From Phycisphaerales bacterium (GTDB taxonomy: Bacteria; Planctomycetota; Phycisphaerae; Sedimentisphaerales; UBA12454): a stretch of 64,000 nt of DNA. The position numbers were made by a program, and so were the translations under genes. The notes below the pieces were generated by a model. The model saw only the letters and a list, made by a program, of their open reading frames with translations. It searched no databases and was not told the DNA's origin. This document shows, piece after piece, positions 34,906-46,000 of this stretch. The stretch is from positions 1-64,000 of the forward strand of contig PLMU01000018.1 in NCBI GenBank assembly GCA_003142595.1. Direction: 5' to 3'. Each line of letters opens with the position of its first letter. The stretch's first letter is position 1.

Positions 34906-35922
34906 TTACTTACTGCTGAATTTATCGGGTTTCATTTTGCCAAACAGCCAGATGAGCAAAAAACCCACGACTTCCATACCGATAGAGAGATTTTGCGAAA
35001 TTGTAAGCTTATCGGCCCCAAAGGGATTGTCGTCGCGCAAAAATTCCATAAAGAAACGCATAAACCCATAAACTATAAACATCAGGGCGAATGTAACGCC
35101 GGAGCGATAAAAAATCGGAAGCACCCCACCCGCTTTGAACAACTGGAAACTCTTTCTGCGATGAAGATATAGCAAGGAACAACCAACAAAAGCCAGAAAC
35201 GATTCGAAAAGCTCTGTCGGCCAAACAGTCAGAGGGCGATAGGGGTCTGCGGCTACTTCCGTTTTCTCCTGCGGCGCTAACAAATTAAACGGTTTTAAAT
35301 AATAATCGAATCTGCTCAACGGAGGCGCAACTACCCATTGATTTGCTTCATTGATATATCCGAAAAATTCCGGAGGAAGCTGAATATAAGGTTCGGGCCT
35401 GTTCCTGTCTTTGTCGGGGCGGACCTGGCTTTGATATGCCAATGAGCCATAAGGAAAACGAATCGCAACAGGACACGTTGTCGGCCTGCCGAAACAGCAG
35501 CCGCTGAAAAAGCAGCCAATCCTTCCAAAGCCCAGCGCCAGCAATAAACCAATCGCAAGAATATCGAGATACCTGCGAATCGGCAGTTTCTGCACATATA
35601 AATAAAGAACAATTACGAAAATCGACAGGAATACTCCGCCGAGCAATTCGAGGCCGCCGTCCCAGACTGCAAAAACTGAAAGCAATCCTTTGCCTTGAAA
35701 ATCCTTCCAATAATGAATGACATAAAAAATTCTTGCGCCAGCCACGCCTGCGATAAGGCTATACAGAGCCGCGGTAGTTATGTGTTCGGCATCCTGCTGG
35801 CCCATCTGACGGGAAAGAATGCGGATAATTTTAATGGCCGCGATAAAACCTATGACCATCATCATGCCGTAGGTTTTTACCGTTAAATCGGTAAATGGAA
35901 TTCTGAAAAGTTCCGGATGCAT
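34906..35922 (-). CDS. lgt: Prolipoprotein diacylglyceryl transferase
   Basis: A 338-residue polytopic enzyme that transfers diacylglycerol from phosphatidylglycerol to the lipobox Cys of prolipoproteins. Landmarks: FTDLTVKTYGMMMVIGFIAA, RIFYVIHYWKDF, WDGGLELLGGVF (the H/N-variant of the YGG-type motif) and the signature GRIGCFFSGCCFGRP. RPLTVWPTELFESFLAFVG matches the conserved C-terminal region. A soluble insert (about 160-215) between helices makes it longer than enteric Lgt. Its start follows panD by 2 bases. Confidence 0.92.
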   Translation of the reverse strand: MHPELFRIPFTDLTVKTYGMMMVIGFIAAIKIIRILSRQMGQQDAEHITTAALYSLIAGVAGARIFYVIHYWKDFQGKGLLSVFAVWDGGLELLGGVFLSIFVIVLYLYVQKLPIRRYLDILAIGLLLALGFGRIGCFFSGCCFGRPTTCPVAIRFPYGSLAYQSQVRPDKDRNRPEPYIQLPPEFFGYINEANQWVVAPPLSRFDYYLKPFNLLAPQEKTEVAADPYRPLTVWPTELFESFLAFVGCSLLYLHRRKSFQLFKAGGVLPIFYRSGVTFALMFIVYGFMRFFMEFLRDDNPFGADKLTISQNLSIGMEVVGFLLIWLFGKMKPDKFSSK

Positions 35923-35924
35923 AA

Positions 35925-36281
35925 TTAGAGCGTCTCTTTAATACCGTTTTTTTCGTCGGCAACGACAACTTTCGGCTTAAAGCCCTTTGCTTCGGCAGGT
36001 GTAAGATACGCAAAACCCATTATAATGACTATGTCCCCTTTTTTCATAAGCTGCGCAGCGGCACCGAGAATCGAAACTTTTCCTGAGCCTGCTTTTTGGG
36101 GCACAACATACGTTTCAAGCCTGGCGCCGTTGGTTACATCGGCGACCATCACGTTTTCATAAGGCAATATCCCCGCAGCTTCCATCATCGCGGAATCTAT
36201 TCCTATGCTTCCGGGATAATCGATAAGCGAATCCGTTACTTTAGCACGATGAATTTTACTCTTTAATATTTTTATCATCAT
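35925..36281 (-). CDS. panD: Aspartate 1-decarboxylase PanD (proenzyme)
   Basis: A 118-residue pyruvoyl enzyme producing beta-alanine for pantothenate. Self-cleavage is expected at Gly24-Ser25 (DYPGSIGID), with the Ser at exactly the position known in Escherichia coli. Lys9 and the NGARLETYV segment (Arg) match active-site residues. VVADEKN at the end is usual. Adjacent to panC (54 bases), together supplying both halves of the pantoate/beta-alanine condensation. Confidence 0.95.
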   Translation of the reverse strand: MMIKILKSKIHRAKVTDSLIDYPGSIGIDSAMMEAAGILPYENVMVADVTNGARLETYVVPQKAGSGKVSILGAAAQLMKKGDIVIIMGFAYLTPAEAKGFKPKVVVADEKNGIKETL

Positions 36282-36334
36282 ATTTTATATCACCAGAAAT
36301 AAATTAGCAGAAACCGTAGTATTCTAATCAAGGA

Positions 36335-37267
36335 TTATTCAACATCAAGCATAATATTATCAATAAGTCTCGCCGCGCCGAGCTTTACAGCAAGAGCAAT
36401 AAGAACCTGTCCTTTTACCTCTTTTATTTCGTTAAGCGTTTGTGCATCGACAATACTAATATAATCAACCTTTATCTGTTTACTGATTTTTAAAATTTTC
36501 TCCATCTCTTTTTTCAGCTCACTGCTTTTTCTTACGCCTGCTTTGATAAAAAGTTCTGCCTCCTGCAGGGCGGCATACAGCAAAACCGCATCTTTTCTTT
36601 CTTTGGCATTAAGATATTTATTTCTGCTGCTCATCGCCAAACCGTCTTTTTCGCGAACCGTCGGACAAACTACAATTTTCAAAGGCATATTCAAATCAGC
36701 AACCATTCGCTGCACAATGATTGCCTGTTGAGCGTCCTTTTGGCCGAAGAACGCAAAATCAGGCCGGATAATATTAAAAAGTTTTGCACAGACCGTAGCA
36801 ACGCCTCTGAAATGGCCGGGCCGGCTTTTGCCGCATAAAGGCTCGCTGAGTTTTTCGACATTTATCCAGGTAAGATTTTTTTCCGGATACATCCCGTTAG
36901 AGACAACTACTTTTGACTCTGCCATAGTTGATTTGAGGTCAGACTTACTTGATTTATTGTCTCTAACGGGATACATCTGCTCAACTGTCGGAGCGAAAAC
37001 AACATTAACGCCTAATTTTTTACACGCCTTGACATCTGCATCGAAAGGACGTGGGTATTTGTCGATATCTTCACCGGGGCCGAATTGCGCAGGATTAACA
37101 AAGATACTTACAACTACAAAATCAGTTTGCTTCTTTGCTGCTTTTATAAGTGAAAAATGTCCTTCGTGCAGGGCCCCCATCGTCGGCACAAGACCGATTT
37201 TCTTGCCGGCCGCCTTGGCTTTTGCGACAGCTTTCCTTGTTTTTTCTATTATTTCGATAATTTCCAT
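36335..37267 (-). CDS. panC: Pantothenate synthetase PanC carrying an in-frame insert
   Basis: A 310-residue enzyme (from the ATG at 37267; an upstream TTG is less likely) that joins pantoate and beta-alanine using ATP. Family landmarks: LVPTMGALHEGHFSLIKAAK, IFVNPAQFGPGEDIDKYPR, EPLCGKSRPGHFRGVATV, FGQKDAQQAIIVQRM and RKDGLAMSSRN-like REKDGLAMSSRNKYL. Between MYP (about 114-116) and the next MYP lies a 28-residue segment (VRDNKSSKSDLKSTMAES..) not expected in this family; it matches the palindromic insertion described at 36885-36976. The reading frame is kept, so the protein is probably functional. Confidence 0.93.
   Translation of the reverse strand: MEIIEIIEKTRKAVAKAKAAGKKIGLVPTMGALHEGHFSLIKAAKKQTDFVVVSIFVNPAQFGPGEDIDKYPRPFDADVKACKKLGVNVVFAPTVEQMYPVRDNKSSKSDLKSTMAESKVVVSNGMYPEKNLTWINVEKLSEPLCGKSRPGHFRGVATVCAKLFNIIRPDFAFFGQKDAQQAIIVQRMVADLNMPLKIVVCPTVREKDGLAMSSRNKYLNAKERKDAVLLYAALQEAELFIKAGVRKSSELKKEMEKILKISKQIKVDYISIVDAQTLNEIKEVKGQVLIALAVKLGAARLIDNIMLDVE
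36885..36976 (-). mobile_element. Palindromic MITE-like element inserted in panC
   Basis: Two 16-base arms, ATCCCGTTAGAGACAA (36891-36906) and TTGTCTCTAACGGGAT (36957-36972), are perfect inverted repeats. They are enclosed by an 8-base direct repeat GGATACAT (36885-36892 and 36969-36976), 84 bases apart, consistent with a target-site duplication. The 84 bases equal 28 codons and duplicate the residues MYP on both sides. No transposase is encoded, so movement in trans is inferred. Confidence 0.75.
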
Positions 37268-37271
37268 ATAT

Positions 37272-38366
37272 CTAATCGTGCCCAATATAATAATTAATTT
37301 TTTTGCCGATTGAATCGATTTCTTCTTTTTGTCTGAAATCTATCGTACCGGCATCTATCGTTATAACAGGACAGCGGTTAAACGTCTCGAAAAGTTTTTC
37401 ATAGCCGATATGAATTTTCTCAAGAAAATTCAAGTCAATGCCCTGCTCGTATGGCCGGCTGCGTTTTTTTATCCGCTCAAGAGCTTTTTGCGGCGGAAGT
37501 TTAAGATATATCGCCAATACCGGGTCGGCAACAGTTTTACTCATCACGGCATTGACTTTTCTATACATCTCGAACTGCACCGAGTCGAGCCATAGCCGCG
37601 CGTAAATCATTTCCTTGTCCATTATATAATCGCTAACCGCAGCCTCGGAGCCGGCAAAATTCTCCGGCTTTAACTGCTCGCACTGACTTAGTAAAAAAAA
37701 CATCTGGCTGTCGAGAGCAAGAGACTTTTGACCCGCGTAAACTTTCGGCAAAAACGGATTGGCGTCATAGGCCTCTTTTATCAGTCTAAATCCGAAAATA
37801 TCTCTTAAGCCTTCGGAAAGAGTAGTTTTTCCTGCGCCGATTACGCCGGCAATCGAAACAAGCTGCGGCCGATGCTCGTCAAAATAAAAATCCTTACCGC
37901 TCAATCGGCTGTAAAGAACGGAAACATTTTCCTTAAGAACCGGATGAACAATCTGGCCGCCAAGTTCGCAAAGCCCTTTTAGTACAAACGACCTCAAATG
38001 CATCTGCCGATGCGGTAAACACAAGTCTTTCTTCTTAATAGTCTTACCACCGAACAGTAAAATATCGAGGTCGATTGTCCTGCTTGACCATTTTTCACTC
38101 GATTTTTTTCTGCCAAGCGCCACTTCTATCTTTTTTAAAACTTTTAAAAGTTTGTCTGCTTTTAAATTTGTCTTAATCTGGGCAACGCAGTTGAGATAGT
38201 TTCGCTGCGATTTTTCGGCAAGTGGTTTTGTCTCTATCACTTTGCTTGTGCCGAAAAGTTTTATGTGTTTATCGGCAGAGAGCCGCTCGATGGCTTTTTT
38301 GATATTATTTTCCCTGCTGCCGAGATTGCTGCCAAGGCCGATATAAGCTGTTACTTCACCGGGCAT
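37272..38366 (-). CDS. folK: HPPK (FolK) - deoxynucleoside kinase fusion
   Basis: A 364-residue two-domain protein. Residues 1-160 are 6-hydroxymethyl-7,8-dihydropterin pyrophosphokinase for folate synthesis (AYIGLGSNLGSRENNIKKAI, FLNCVAQI-like YLNCVAQIKT, SSRTIDLDILLFGG, LPHRQMHLRSFVLKGL). Residues about 165-364 resemble a deoxynucleoside kinase: P-loop VSIAGVIGAGKTTLSEGL, the substrate Glu in LIKEAYDANPFLP, the family's DR[S]-like region near VSDYIMDKEMIYARLWL, and the LID arginines in RIKKRSRPYEQ. The two activities are joined by a short linker. It lies between dapL and panC and starts 9 bases after dapL ends. Confidence 0.9.
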   Translation of the reverse strand: MPGEVTAYIGLGSNLGSRENNIKKAIERLSADKHIKLFGTSKVIETKPLAEKSQRNYLNCVAQIKTNLKADKLLKVLKKIEVALGRKKSSEKWSSRTIDLDILLFGGKTIKKKDLCLPHRQMHLRSFVLKGLCELGGQIVHPVLKENVSVLYSRLSGKDFYFDEHRPQLVSIAGVIGAGKTTLSEGLRDIFGFRLIKEAYDANPFLPKVYAGQKSLALDSQMFFLLSQCEQLKPENFAGSEAAVSDYIMDKEMIYARLWLDSVQFEMYRKVNAVMSKTVADPVLAIYLKLPPQKALERIKKRSRPYEQGIDLNFLEKIHIGYEKLFETFNRCPVITIDAGTIDFRQKEEIDSIGKKINYYIGHD

Positions 38367-38375
38367 TTTTCTTCC

Positions 38376-39602
38376 TTAAATTTTTTTAATTCGTTCCATC
38401 GCTTCTGCCACGTTGACCGGGTCGCCGAACGCGCTTAACCTGACAAAGCCTTCACCTGCCGCGCCGAAACCGCTGCCCGGCGTGCAGACAACATTTGCTT
38501 TGTTGAGCAGGTAATCAAAAAATTCCCATGAAGTCATTTTGTTTTTTGTTTTGAGCCAGACATACGGAGCGTTAACGCCTCCGTAAACTTCGAAGCCAAG
38601 TTTTTTAAGCGTGCCGACAATTAGCGAAGCGTTGGACATATAAAGTTCAATAATTTTTCGAACCTGTTTTTTGCCGTCGGCACTGTAAACAGCCGCGGCC
38701 GCTACCTGCGAGACATAACTTGCGCCGTTGAATTTCGTGCAGTGTCGCCTGTTCCAAATCGGATTAACATCCACAGCTTTGCCGTCAGAAGTCCATGCTT
38801 TCAATTCTCGCGGCACGATTGTAAATGCGCATCTTAGTCCGGTAAAACCTGCGGTTTTGCTGAAACTGCGAAACTCGACCGCGACCTCTTTTGCGCCTTC
38901 AATCTCGTATATCGAGTGCGGAATAACATTATCGGATATAAAAGCCTCATAAGCGGCATCGAACAAAATTATTGCTTTGTTAGCTTTTGCATAATCGACC
39001 CATTTTTTCAACTGCTCTTTTTTCGCGACAGCACCTGTCGGGTTGTTCGGAAAGCAGAGGTAAATCAAATCTACTTTTTCTTTGGGCAGTTCAGGAACAA
39101 AATTATTATCGGGCGTGCAGGGCATATAAACAATTCCTGCAAACCGTCCCGATTTGTCGGCTTTACCGGTTCTGCCGGCCATTACATTGGTATCTACATA
39201 GACCGGATAGACCGGGTCGGTGACTGCAATCACGTTATCAATACCGAAAATTTCCTGTAAATTTCCGGTATCGCATTTAGCGCCGTCGCTAACAAAAACC
39301 TCGGTATTTTCGAGACTTACGCCGCGGCTTTTATAGTCATTGGTTATTATCGCTTCAATCAGAAAATCATAGCCCTGCTCAGGACCATAACCTTTTAAAT
39401 CTGTCTTGCTGCCCATTTGATTTACTGCATTGTGCATCGCTTCGATAATTGCAGGAGGTAAAGGCTCTGTAACGTCTCCAATTCCAAGTCTGATAATATT
39501 TTTATCAGGATTTTTTGTGGAGAACGATTTTACTCTCCGGGAGATTTCCGGGAACAGATAGCCTGAGGCTAATTTAAGGTAGTTTTCGTTGATTTTAATC
39601 AT
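38376..39602 (-). CDS. dapL: LL-diaminopimelate aminotransferase
   Basis: A 408-residue fold-type I PLP enzyme converting tetrahydrodipicolinate directly to LL-diaminopimelate for lysine and peptidoglycan. Motifs: [50 protein letters not shown], and the PLP lysine in [25 protein letters not shown] and the [10 protein letters not shown] strings are characteristic of DapL rather than other aspartate aminotransferases. First gene of the dapL-folK-panC-panD-lgt run. Confidence 0.95.
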   Translation of the reverse strand: MIKINENYLKLASGYLFPEISRRVKSFSTKNPDKNIIRLGIGDVTEPLPPAIIEAMHNAVNQMGSKTDLKGYGPEQGYDFLIEAIITNDYKSRGVSLENTEVFVSDGAKCDTGNLQEIFGIDNVIAVTDPVYPVYVDTNVMAGRTGKADKSGRFAGIVYMPCTPDNNFVPELPKEKVDLIYLCFPNNPTGAVAKKEQLKKWVDYAKANKAIILFDAAYEAFISDNVIPHSIYEIEGAKEVAVEFRSFSKTAGFTGLRCAFTIVPRELKAWTSDGKAVDVNPIWNRRHCTKFNGASYVSQVAAAAVYSADGKKQVRKIIELYMSNASLIVGTLKKLGFEVYGGVNAPYVWLKTKNKMTSWEFFDYLLNKANVVCTPGSGFGAAGEGFVRLSAFGDPVNVAEAMERIKKI

Positions 39603-39666
39603 AGCTATTCCACTAAAGTCAATAAAAAGAACAGGTTATATTATGGAAAAAACAGGCCGATATACC

Positions 39667-39680
39667 CTGCGATATCGCAG
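39667..39680. promoter_or_regulatory. 14-bp perfect palindrome in the dapL leader
   Basis: CTGCGATATCGCAG lies 13 bases downstream of the dapL -10 box, close to the expected transcription start. Position and symmetry suggest an operator, but the binding protein is unknown. Confidence 0.4.
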
Positions 39681-39692
39681 AAAGTGTAAGCT

Positions 39693-39721
39693 AAATTACA
39701 GATAGTTTCGGCAACTGTCAA
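39693..39721 (-). promoter_or_regulatory. Promoter of the dapL operon
   Basis: Minus-strand TTGACA and TAATTT are 17 bases apart. One arm of a 9-base inverted repeat (TTTCGGCAA at 39706-39714, TTGCCGAAA at 39753-39761) lies inside the spacer. Confidence 0.6.
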
Positions 39722-39789
39722 TAAATAACGGAACTGCTTTTACCAAAAAGGCTTGCCGAAATAGCGGACGTAGCGATTTTTCTTGCATT

Positions 39790-39933
39790 ATGAATAAAAG
39801 TATGATAAAATTCGCAGAATATTTGGGGCTCAAGGAGGAAGGGCACTCTGTGGCTATCACCGGCAATCGGGAAGCTGGTGAGGATTGGTTGCAGAGTTAT
39901 TACAAGGGATTGGCTCATAACAATTCAGCCTGA
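39790..39933 (+). CDS. Possible small protein, 47 residues
   Basis: An ATG-initiated frame in the 447-base gap between dapL and the giant gene encodes MNKSMIKFAEYLGLKEEGHS followed by a short helical stretch and HNNSA. There is no clear ribosome-binding site and no recognised family. Its even composition makes it more credible than random frames, but this is weak. Otherwise the gap holds only the dapL control region. Confidence 0.3.
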   Translation: MNKSMIKFAEYLGLKEEGHSVAITGNREAGEDWLQSYYKGLAHNNSA

Positions 39934-40049
39934 TGACAGTAAGAGATAATGCGCTTAAACTATAACTTTTTTTTATTTTGGAAAATCAAATGTGCGAAAT
40001 GAAAAAGTACGAAACCAACTCAAATTTGTCAGGATGGAGCAAATTTACC

Positions 40050-43000
40050 ATGAATAAGAAACTTATTTTCAGTTTGGCCTTAACATTTCTTTTAACCTCT
40101 ATTGCCACAGCAACCACACGGAACGTCCCCGGCACTTACGCGAACATTCAGTTGGCAATCACTGCCGCGGTTTCGGGCGATGACGTCAACGTTGCCGATA
40201 GCTCAATAGCTTACGCCGGTGCCGGAAACCGAAACCTCGACTTCGGTGGTAAGGCTATAACTGTCCACAGCGCAAGCAACAACCCTGCGAATTGTACTAT
40301 CAATATCGGCGGAACTGCCACCAACAGGGCATTCTACTTTCATCACGGTGAAACGCCGGCCTCTGTTGTCCGGGGATTCACAATCACAGGCGGCAACGCA
40401 GGCACTCCATCATCAGGAACGTCATTATATTACGGCGGCGCAATAGAATGCGAAGAGGCTTCTCCGACCATCGATAGCTGCATTATCAAAAATAATACTG
40501 CACCTTTCGGCGGCGCAATAGACTGCTTTGTCGCATCACCTGTAATCACAAACTGTATTATAATCAATAACAGCTCCGCTTATGACGGCGGCGCTATCGA
40601 GTGCGAAAGCGACTCATCGCCCAAAATAACAAACTGTCTTTTCGCCGGCAACACAGCGGGCGAATACGGCACTATAGACTGCTATGATTTTTCGTCACCA
40701 GTAATTATAAACTGTACAATCGCAAACAATACCGGCAGTTCTAACTTTGGCGGTGTTTACACTACTTCCTCAACGGCGACAATAAGAAATTCAATCCTGT
40801 GGAACAATGGCGACGATATGTACGGCGCAACAGCCACATATTCATGCATCCAGGACGGCGATGCAGGAACAGGTAATATAAAAACCGACCCGATGTTCAG
40901 AGCGGGCCCATCAGTAACTTCAGGAAATTATTATTTAAGTCAAACCGCGGCAGGCCAGCTTGCCAACAGTCCTTGCATTAACGGAGGCGGAGAGGCTGTA
41001 ACTGCTATTTATAATCCATCGACTTCATTCACAACAAGAACCGACTATGTACCTGATGCCGGCCAAGTTGATATGGGATTCCATTATTCAAGCAGCGGAA
41101 CAGCTGCATCGCGCACATTGATTTCACTGGCTGACCCCAACAGCTCCGGCACAGTAACACCGAGTTATCCGTCTGGTCACAGTTACACACAATTCAGCGA
41201 AGTATCTCTGCAGGCAACACCGGCAAGCGGCTGCAAATTTATGCAGTGGAATGACGCTCTTACGGCAACTCCGGGCACATTCCGTGTTACGCCGGGGCCA
41301 AATGAAGTATATGTTGTTATAGTTGACGCAAACAGAACAGTTACGGCCAAATTCAGTTCGCTGGCGACATACAAACTCATTACTTATGTCCATGACGGAA
41401 ATGGTACTATTATCAATGTTGACCCAAATAATTATCCAGACCCGCTTGACCCCAATGCTCATTTTATACCGCAAGGTTCTACGGCAACAATAACTGTAAA
41501 GCCAAATACGGGATATGTGGTTAAACAGTGGATTATAGGCAATACGGCGACATTTGCTGATTCAAATACGCACACGACAATTTTGCCATCATCAGACAGC
41601 AATAATTTATGTAAAGCAACTATAAACGCAAATACGACTATTACAGTAGAATTTAAGTCCAAGCAATACGTACTGACAACCAATGTTGACGCTACTAACA
41701 CTGGCGGCATCATCCACGGCACAATCAGTCCCAAACGCGGTCTTTATCCGGTTGGAACAACCGTCGAACTTGTAGCAAATCCCGATAACGGCTACAGAGT
41801 CTATAGGTGGTATATAAATAACGTTGACCAAGGCACAAGCTCATGGAATGTTAATACAGAGTCCGTAGTAATGGACGCCAATAAAACCGTTACTGTGAAA
41901 TTTGTCAGCAGCCAGACCAGATTAATTGTGGTCAGAAGCGGAGATGCTAACGGCATCCAGAACGCGATAGACCAGGCCACGGACGGCGATATTGTACAAA
42001 TTCCTCCTGGCACTTATGTCGCAACAGGTTTTAAGGTGGTTAATAAATCTATCACAATCTTAGGCGACCCCCAAAATCCTGAAAACGTAGTAATAGATGG
42101 CACCAACGAAAACGTCAGTTTTCGTGAACCATTAGGATTCCAATTTAGCGGTTCAGGCAACTGCGTGCTGAATGGGGTAACTATAGCTAATATACTGATA
42201 CATCACGGTGTGGTCAAAGACAACAAATCACCCGACCAATCAAAAGCATCCTACGGCCCGGACACGGGTCAAGCAATATATATTGATGGCGGTAATCACC
42301 AGATTTTGAATTGTATCATACGCAATGTAGTCGTCATAGGCGGTAATGGCGGAAACGGCGTTGACGGAAATACGATTATTCATCGCGGCGGAGATGGCGG
42401 CGACGGCGGATCCATAGTGGGCGGAGGCATAGTAGTTTTCGGCGGCAGCCCTGCCTTCAAGAATTGCCTTATCGAAGACTGCTGTGCAGTAGGCGGAAAC
42501 GGCGCAAACGGCGCAAATGGTTTTGCTTATGGTTCTGATACCGACCCTAATAACGGCGATGCCGGACAAGGCGGTCTGGCAGGTTTTGCATTCGGCGGAG
42601 GTATAAGTGTAGTTAACGTTGATACCCTGCCGTCCTACACATACCTATTTTATATTGGTAAAACGCGATTCTCCATACCCGTAACGCCGAGAGCTTGGTA
42701 TGGCGTTAATCCATCCACTTTGCCAAGCCCAACCTTTGAAAACTGTACTATTAGAAACTGCCATGCAAAAGGCGGCCACGGCGGAAATGGCGGAAATGCC
42801 GGGTGGAATTTTAATGACCCATGCGGATACGGCGGTCTTACCTCAGTAACGAAAGCAGGTCAGGGCGATATAGTAAGTAATAACAGCGCTCGCGGCGGAG
42901 GTGTTTTCATCGGCCAAAGCTGCAATGCCAAATTTATCAACTGCACAATTTCAGACAGCACAACGGAAGGCAGCATCAGCGGAATAGGCGGTTTAAGCTA

Positions 43001-46000
43001 CTGGAAAGTCCAGCAGCAGCCAAAGAAAAATTACCATCTCCCAACTTTTGGCGCCGGTGCATTTTGCGATAGACTCTCTACTGTAAACTTTTCAAACTGC
43101 AATCTGCAGAGCAACAATACGATATCTACGAATGCCGGCGAAACAATACCTTCAGACGATGACGATTTCAGCGGCGGTGCCGGTGTGGCTCTATGGTATG
43201 CACGTTCAGCCGAAGTCAACGACTGTAACTTTACCCTTAACTCGGCGCCAATCGGCGGAGGCATATACGGCTTTTGGACAAGCATGGATGTAGTAGACTG
43301 CAATATAGCAAATAATAATTCATATTCCGGCGGCGGTATTTATGCTCTGAATAGTAGTGTTGAAATAAGACAATCACTCATAAAAGGCAATAATGCCGGC
43401 ACTCAGTCAGACTTAACTGCGAACACAGGATATCCCCTGTTCGGCTCCGGCGGCGGCGTATACGCTCTGGCCTCAATGATTGATGTCAACAACACTACCA
43501 TTACTGAAAACTTTGCCAAGGTATCAGGAGGCGGTCTTTGTATAGACGGATGGTTCACACCGGAACCCCACAGACCTTTAATTAAAAACTGTTTGATTAC
43601 CGGCAACACCGCAGTCGAATCAGGCGGCGGTATCACTTCAATCACTTTTGCAGATCCGCAAATTCAAAACTGTACTATAGCGAATAATACAGTATCCGAC
43701 GTAAACAGCAACGGCGGCGGTCTGTACGGCTCTTTAGGAAGCGATATACTCGTAAAAGACACAATTTTCTGGAACAACAGCGGCGTTGACGGCTCGCAAA
43801 TCGCTTTAAGCGACGGCGGACTGTTCACCGATATGCCGGCAAGCATTACCATTACATACAGCGATATTGATTTGAGAATCAGATCAGGCGCTGACTTATC
43901 TGCATCTGATTCGGGCGGCAGTTCCGGTTCCGGGGCTACGCTTGTCAATCAACAAACAATCTATGATGCAATTAACTCTTCCGGCTCGGCAAAGGTTATC
44001 GTAAGCCTTGTTGAACCGAGCGAGGCGCAAACAACTGACTGGTCTTCAACTGCCTCAGTCAGCACACTGCAAAGCAAAATCGCGACACAGCAGGCTCAGG
44101 TGCTTTCAACACTTAACACAAATGAATTTACACTGCAGCACAGATTGTCAAATGTTGCGGCCTTCAGCGGCACTGTGACAATTGCCGGTCTTAATAAATT
44201 ACTGTCTAATCCGCTTGTTGCTCACGTCGAAGCGGTCAAAAACATATGTCCGAAACTTGCTCAAGGTATTCCGCTAATGAATGCTCTTACCACAAGGTCG
44301 ACCTTCAGCGGCCAGGGAGTATCCATCGCCATTTGCGATACCGGAATCGATTACACTCACCCAAGGCTCGGCGGCGGTGGGTTCCCGAACAGTAAGGTCA
44401 TTGGCGGTTATGATTTCGGCGATATGGACGCTAACCCCATTCCAGGCGGGACTACTACGGCCAGCGGACACGGCACCTGCTGTGCGGGTATTGCCGCAGG
44501 TATGCTCGGCACGGTCGGCGATTATATCGGAGGCGTCGCATGTAATGCGAAATTATACGCATTGAAAATATCATCGAATACCGATGATGGATCGGATACC
44601 GGTATTATGGCAGCAGCCTGGGACTGGTGCATAAGTCATATGAATGACAATCCATCTTATCCAATAAAAATTATCAGCGTTAGCTTTGGCGGCGGAAAAT
44701 ATGCAACTTCAGCGGCGGCTGAAGCTGACAGCCCTGCCGCGGCAGCTGTGGCAAAAAGGGCTGTAGCAGCAGGGATTACCATACTGGCGTCATCCGGAAA
44801 TGACGGATACACCGACAGCCTAGCGGCTCCGGCTGCCTTTTCAAGCGTTATAAGCGTTGGTGCAGTTTATGATGCCGCTTTTGTCTCCCCTGCCTGCGGT
44901 ATTCAAACACAGCCTGATAAGGTGACCTGTTACTCGAACACCGCGAATATACTTACTATTTTGGCTCCATCCGAAAATGCTTATACGACCGATATAGTCG
45001 GCGCCAACGGTTTTTCAACAGGCGATTATTATGCGCTCTTTAATGGCACAAGCTCAGCCTGTCCTTACGCAGCAGGCGGTGTAGCGGCTCTGCAAAGCGC
45101 ATCTAAACAATTAACAGGTGCTTACCTGACTCCTGCTCAGGTTAAAAATCTTCTCGTAATGTCTGGAACGCCTGTAACTGATACAAAAGTCGCAATTACA
45201 AAACCAAGAGTAAATCTCGGCGCCGCGATCGCCATGCTTACCCCATCGATACCGGTTTATACTGAACGAAGCTGTACAATTACCGGTCTGCAGAAAGACG
45301 TAAACGATAATTGGACAGCCGCCGGCACCAGCAATATCGCCCAGGACCCGAATTTCATACTCGGCTTTTATTTAAGCCATATTGCGACAGGGCAAAAAAT
45401 AGACAGTGTCTGCATTGACGCCGGCAGCACTACTTCCACAGCGCTCAAACTCAACACATACACAACAAGAATAGACGGCGTAGTGGATACCGGCATAGTT
45501 GATATGGGATTCCATTACACTTCCACTATACCGCAGTATACTATAACCATAACAATCCTCCCGGATGTCAACTATCCGGGTATTAACGGCAGAATACTCG
45601 CTGACCCAAATAATCTTATTTCTTACAACCCGGCTACTGCAACCTACACTTACAGATTCTATGAAGGAATGACACCAACATTCACAGCCGTGCCAAATAC
45701 AAATTTCTTCATAAAAGGCTGGTACGATAAAACAGATACAATAATCTCCAGCCAAAACTCGATTACTATCACTGTTAATTCAGACAATACGTACTTTGTC
45801 CGCTTCAGGTCGAAAAGTACAATTCCCGTTTCCGGCGGCGGAGATGCGCTGATAACTGCCGTCAATAACGCCGAGAATGGTGATACACTCGTAGTAGCCG
45901 CAGGAACGTACAACGGCGGTATTAACTTCGCTGGAAAACAGATTCAATTATATGGTGTCAATCCTGACGACCCGAATATCACCCAAAAAGTCATTATCGA

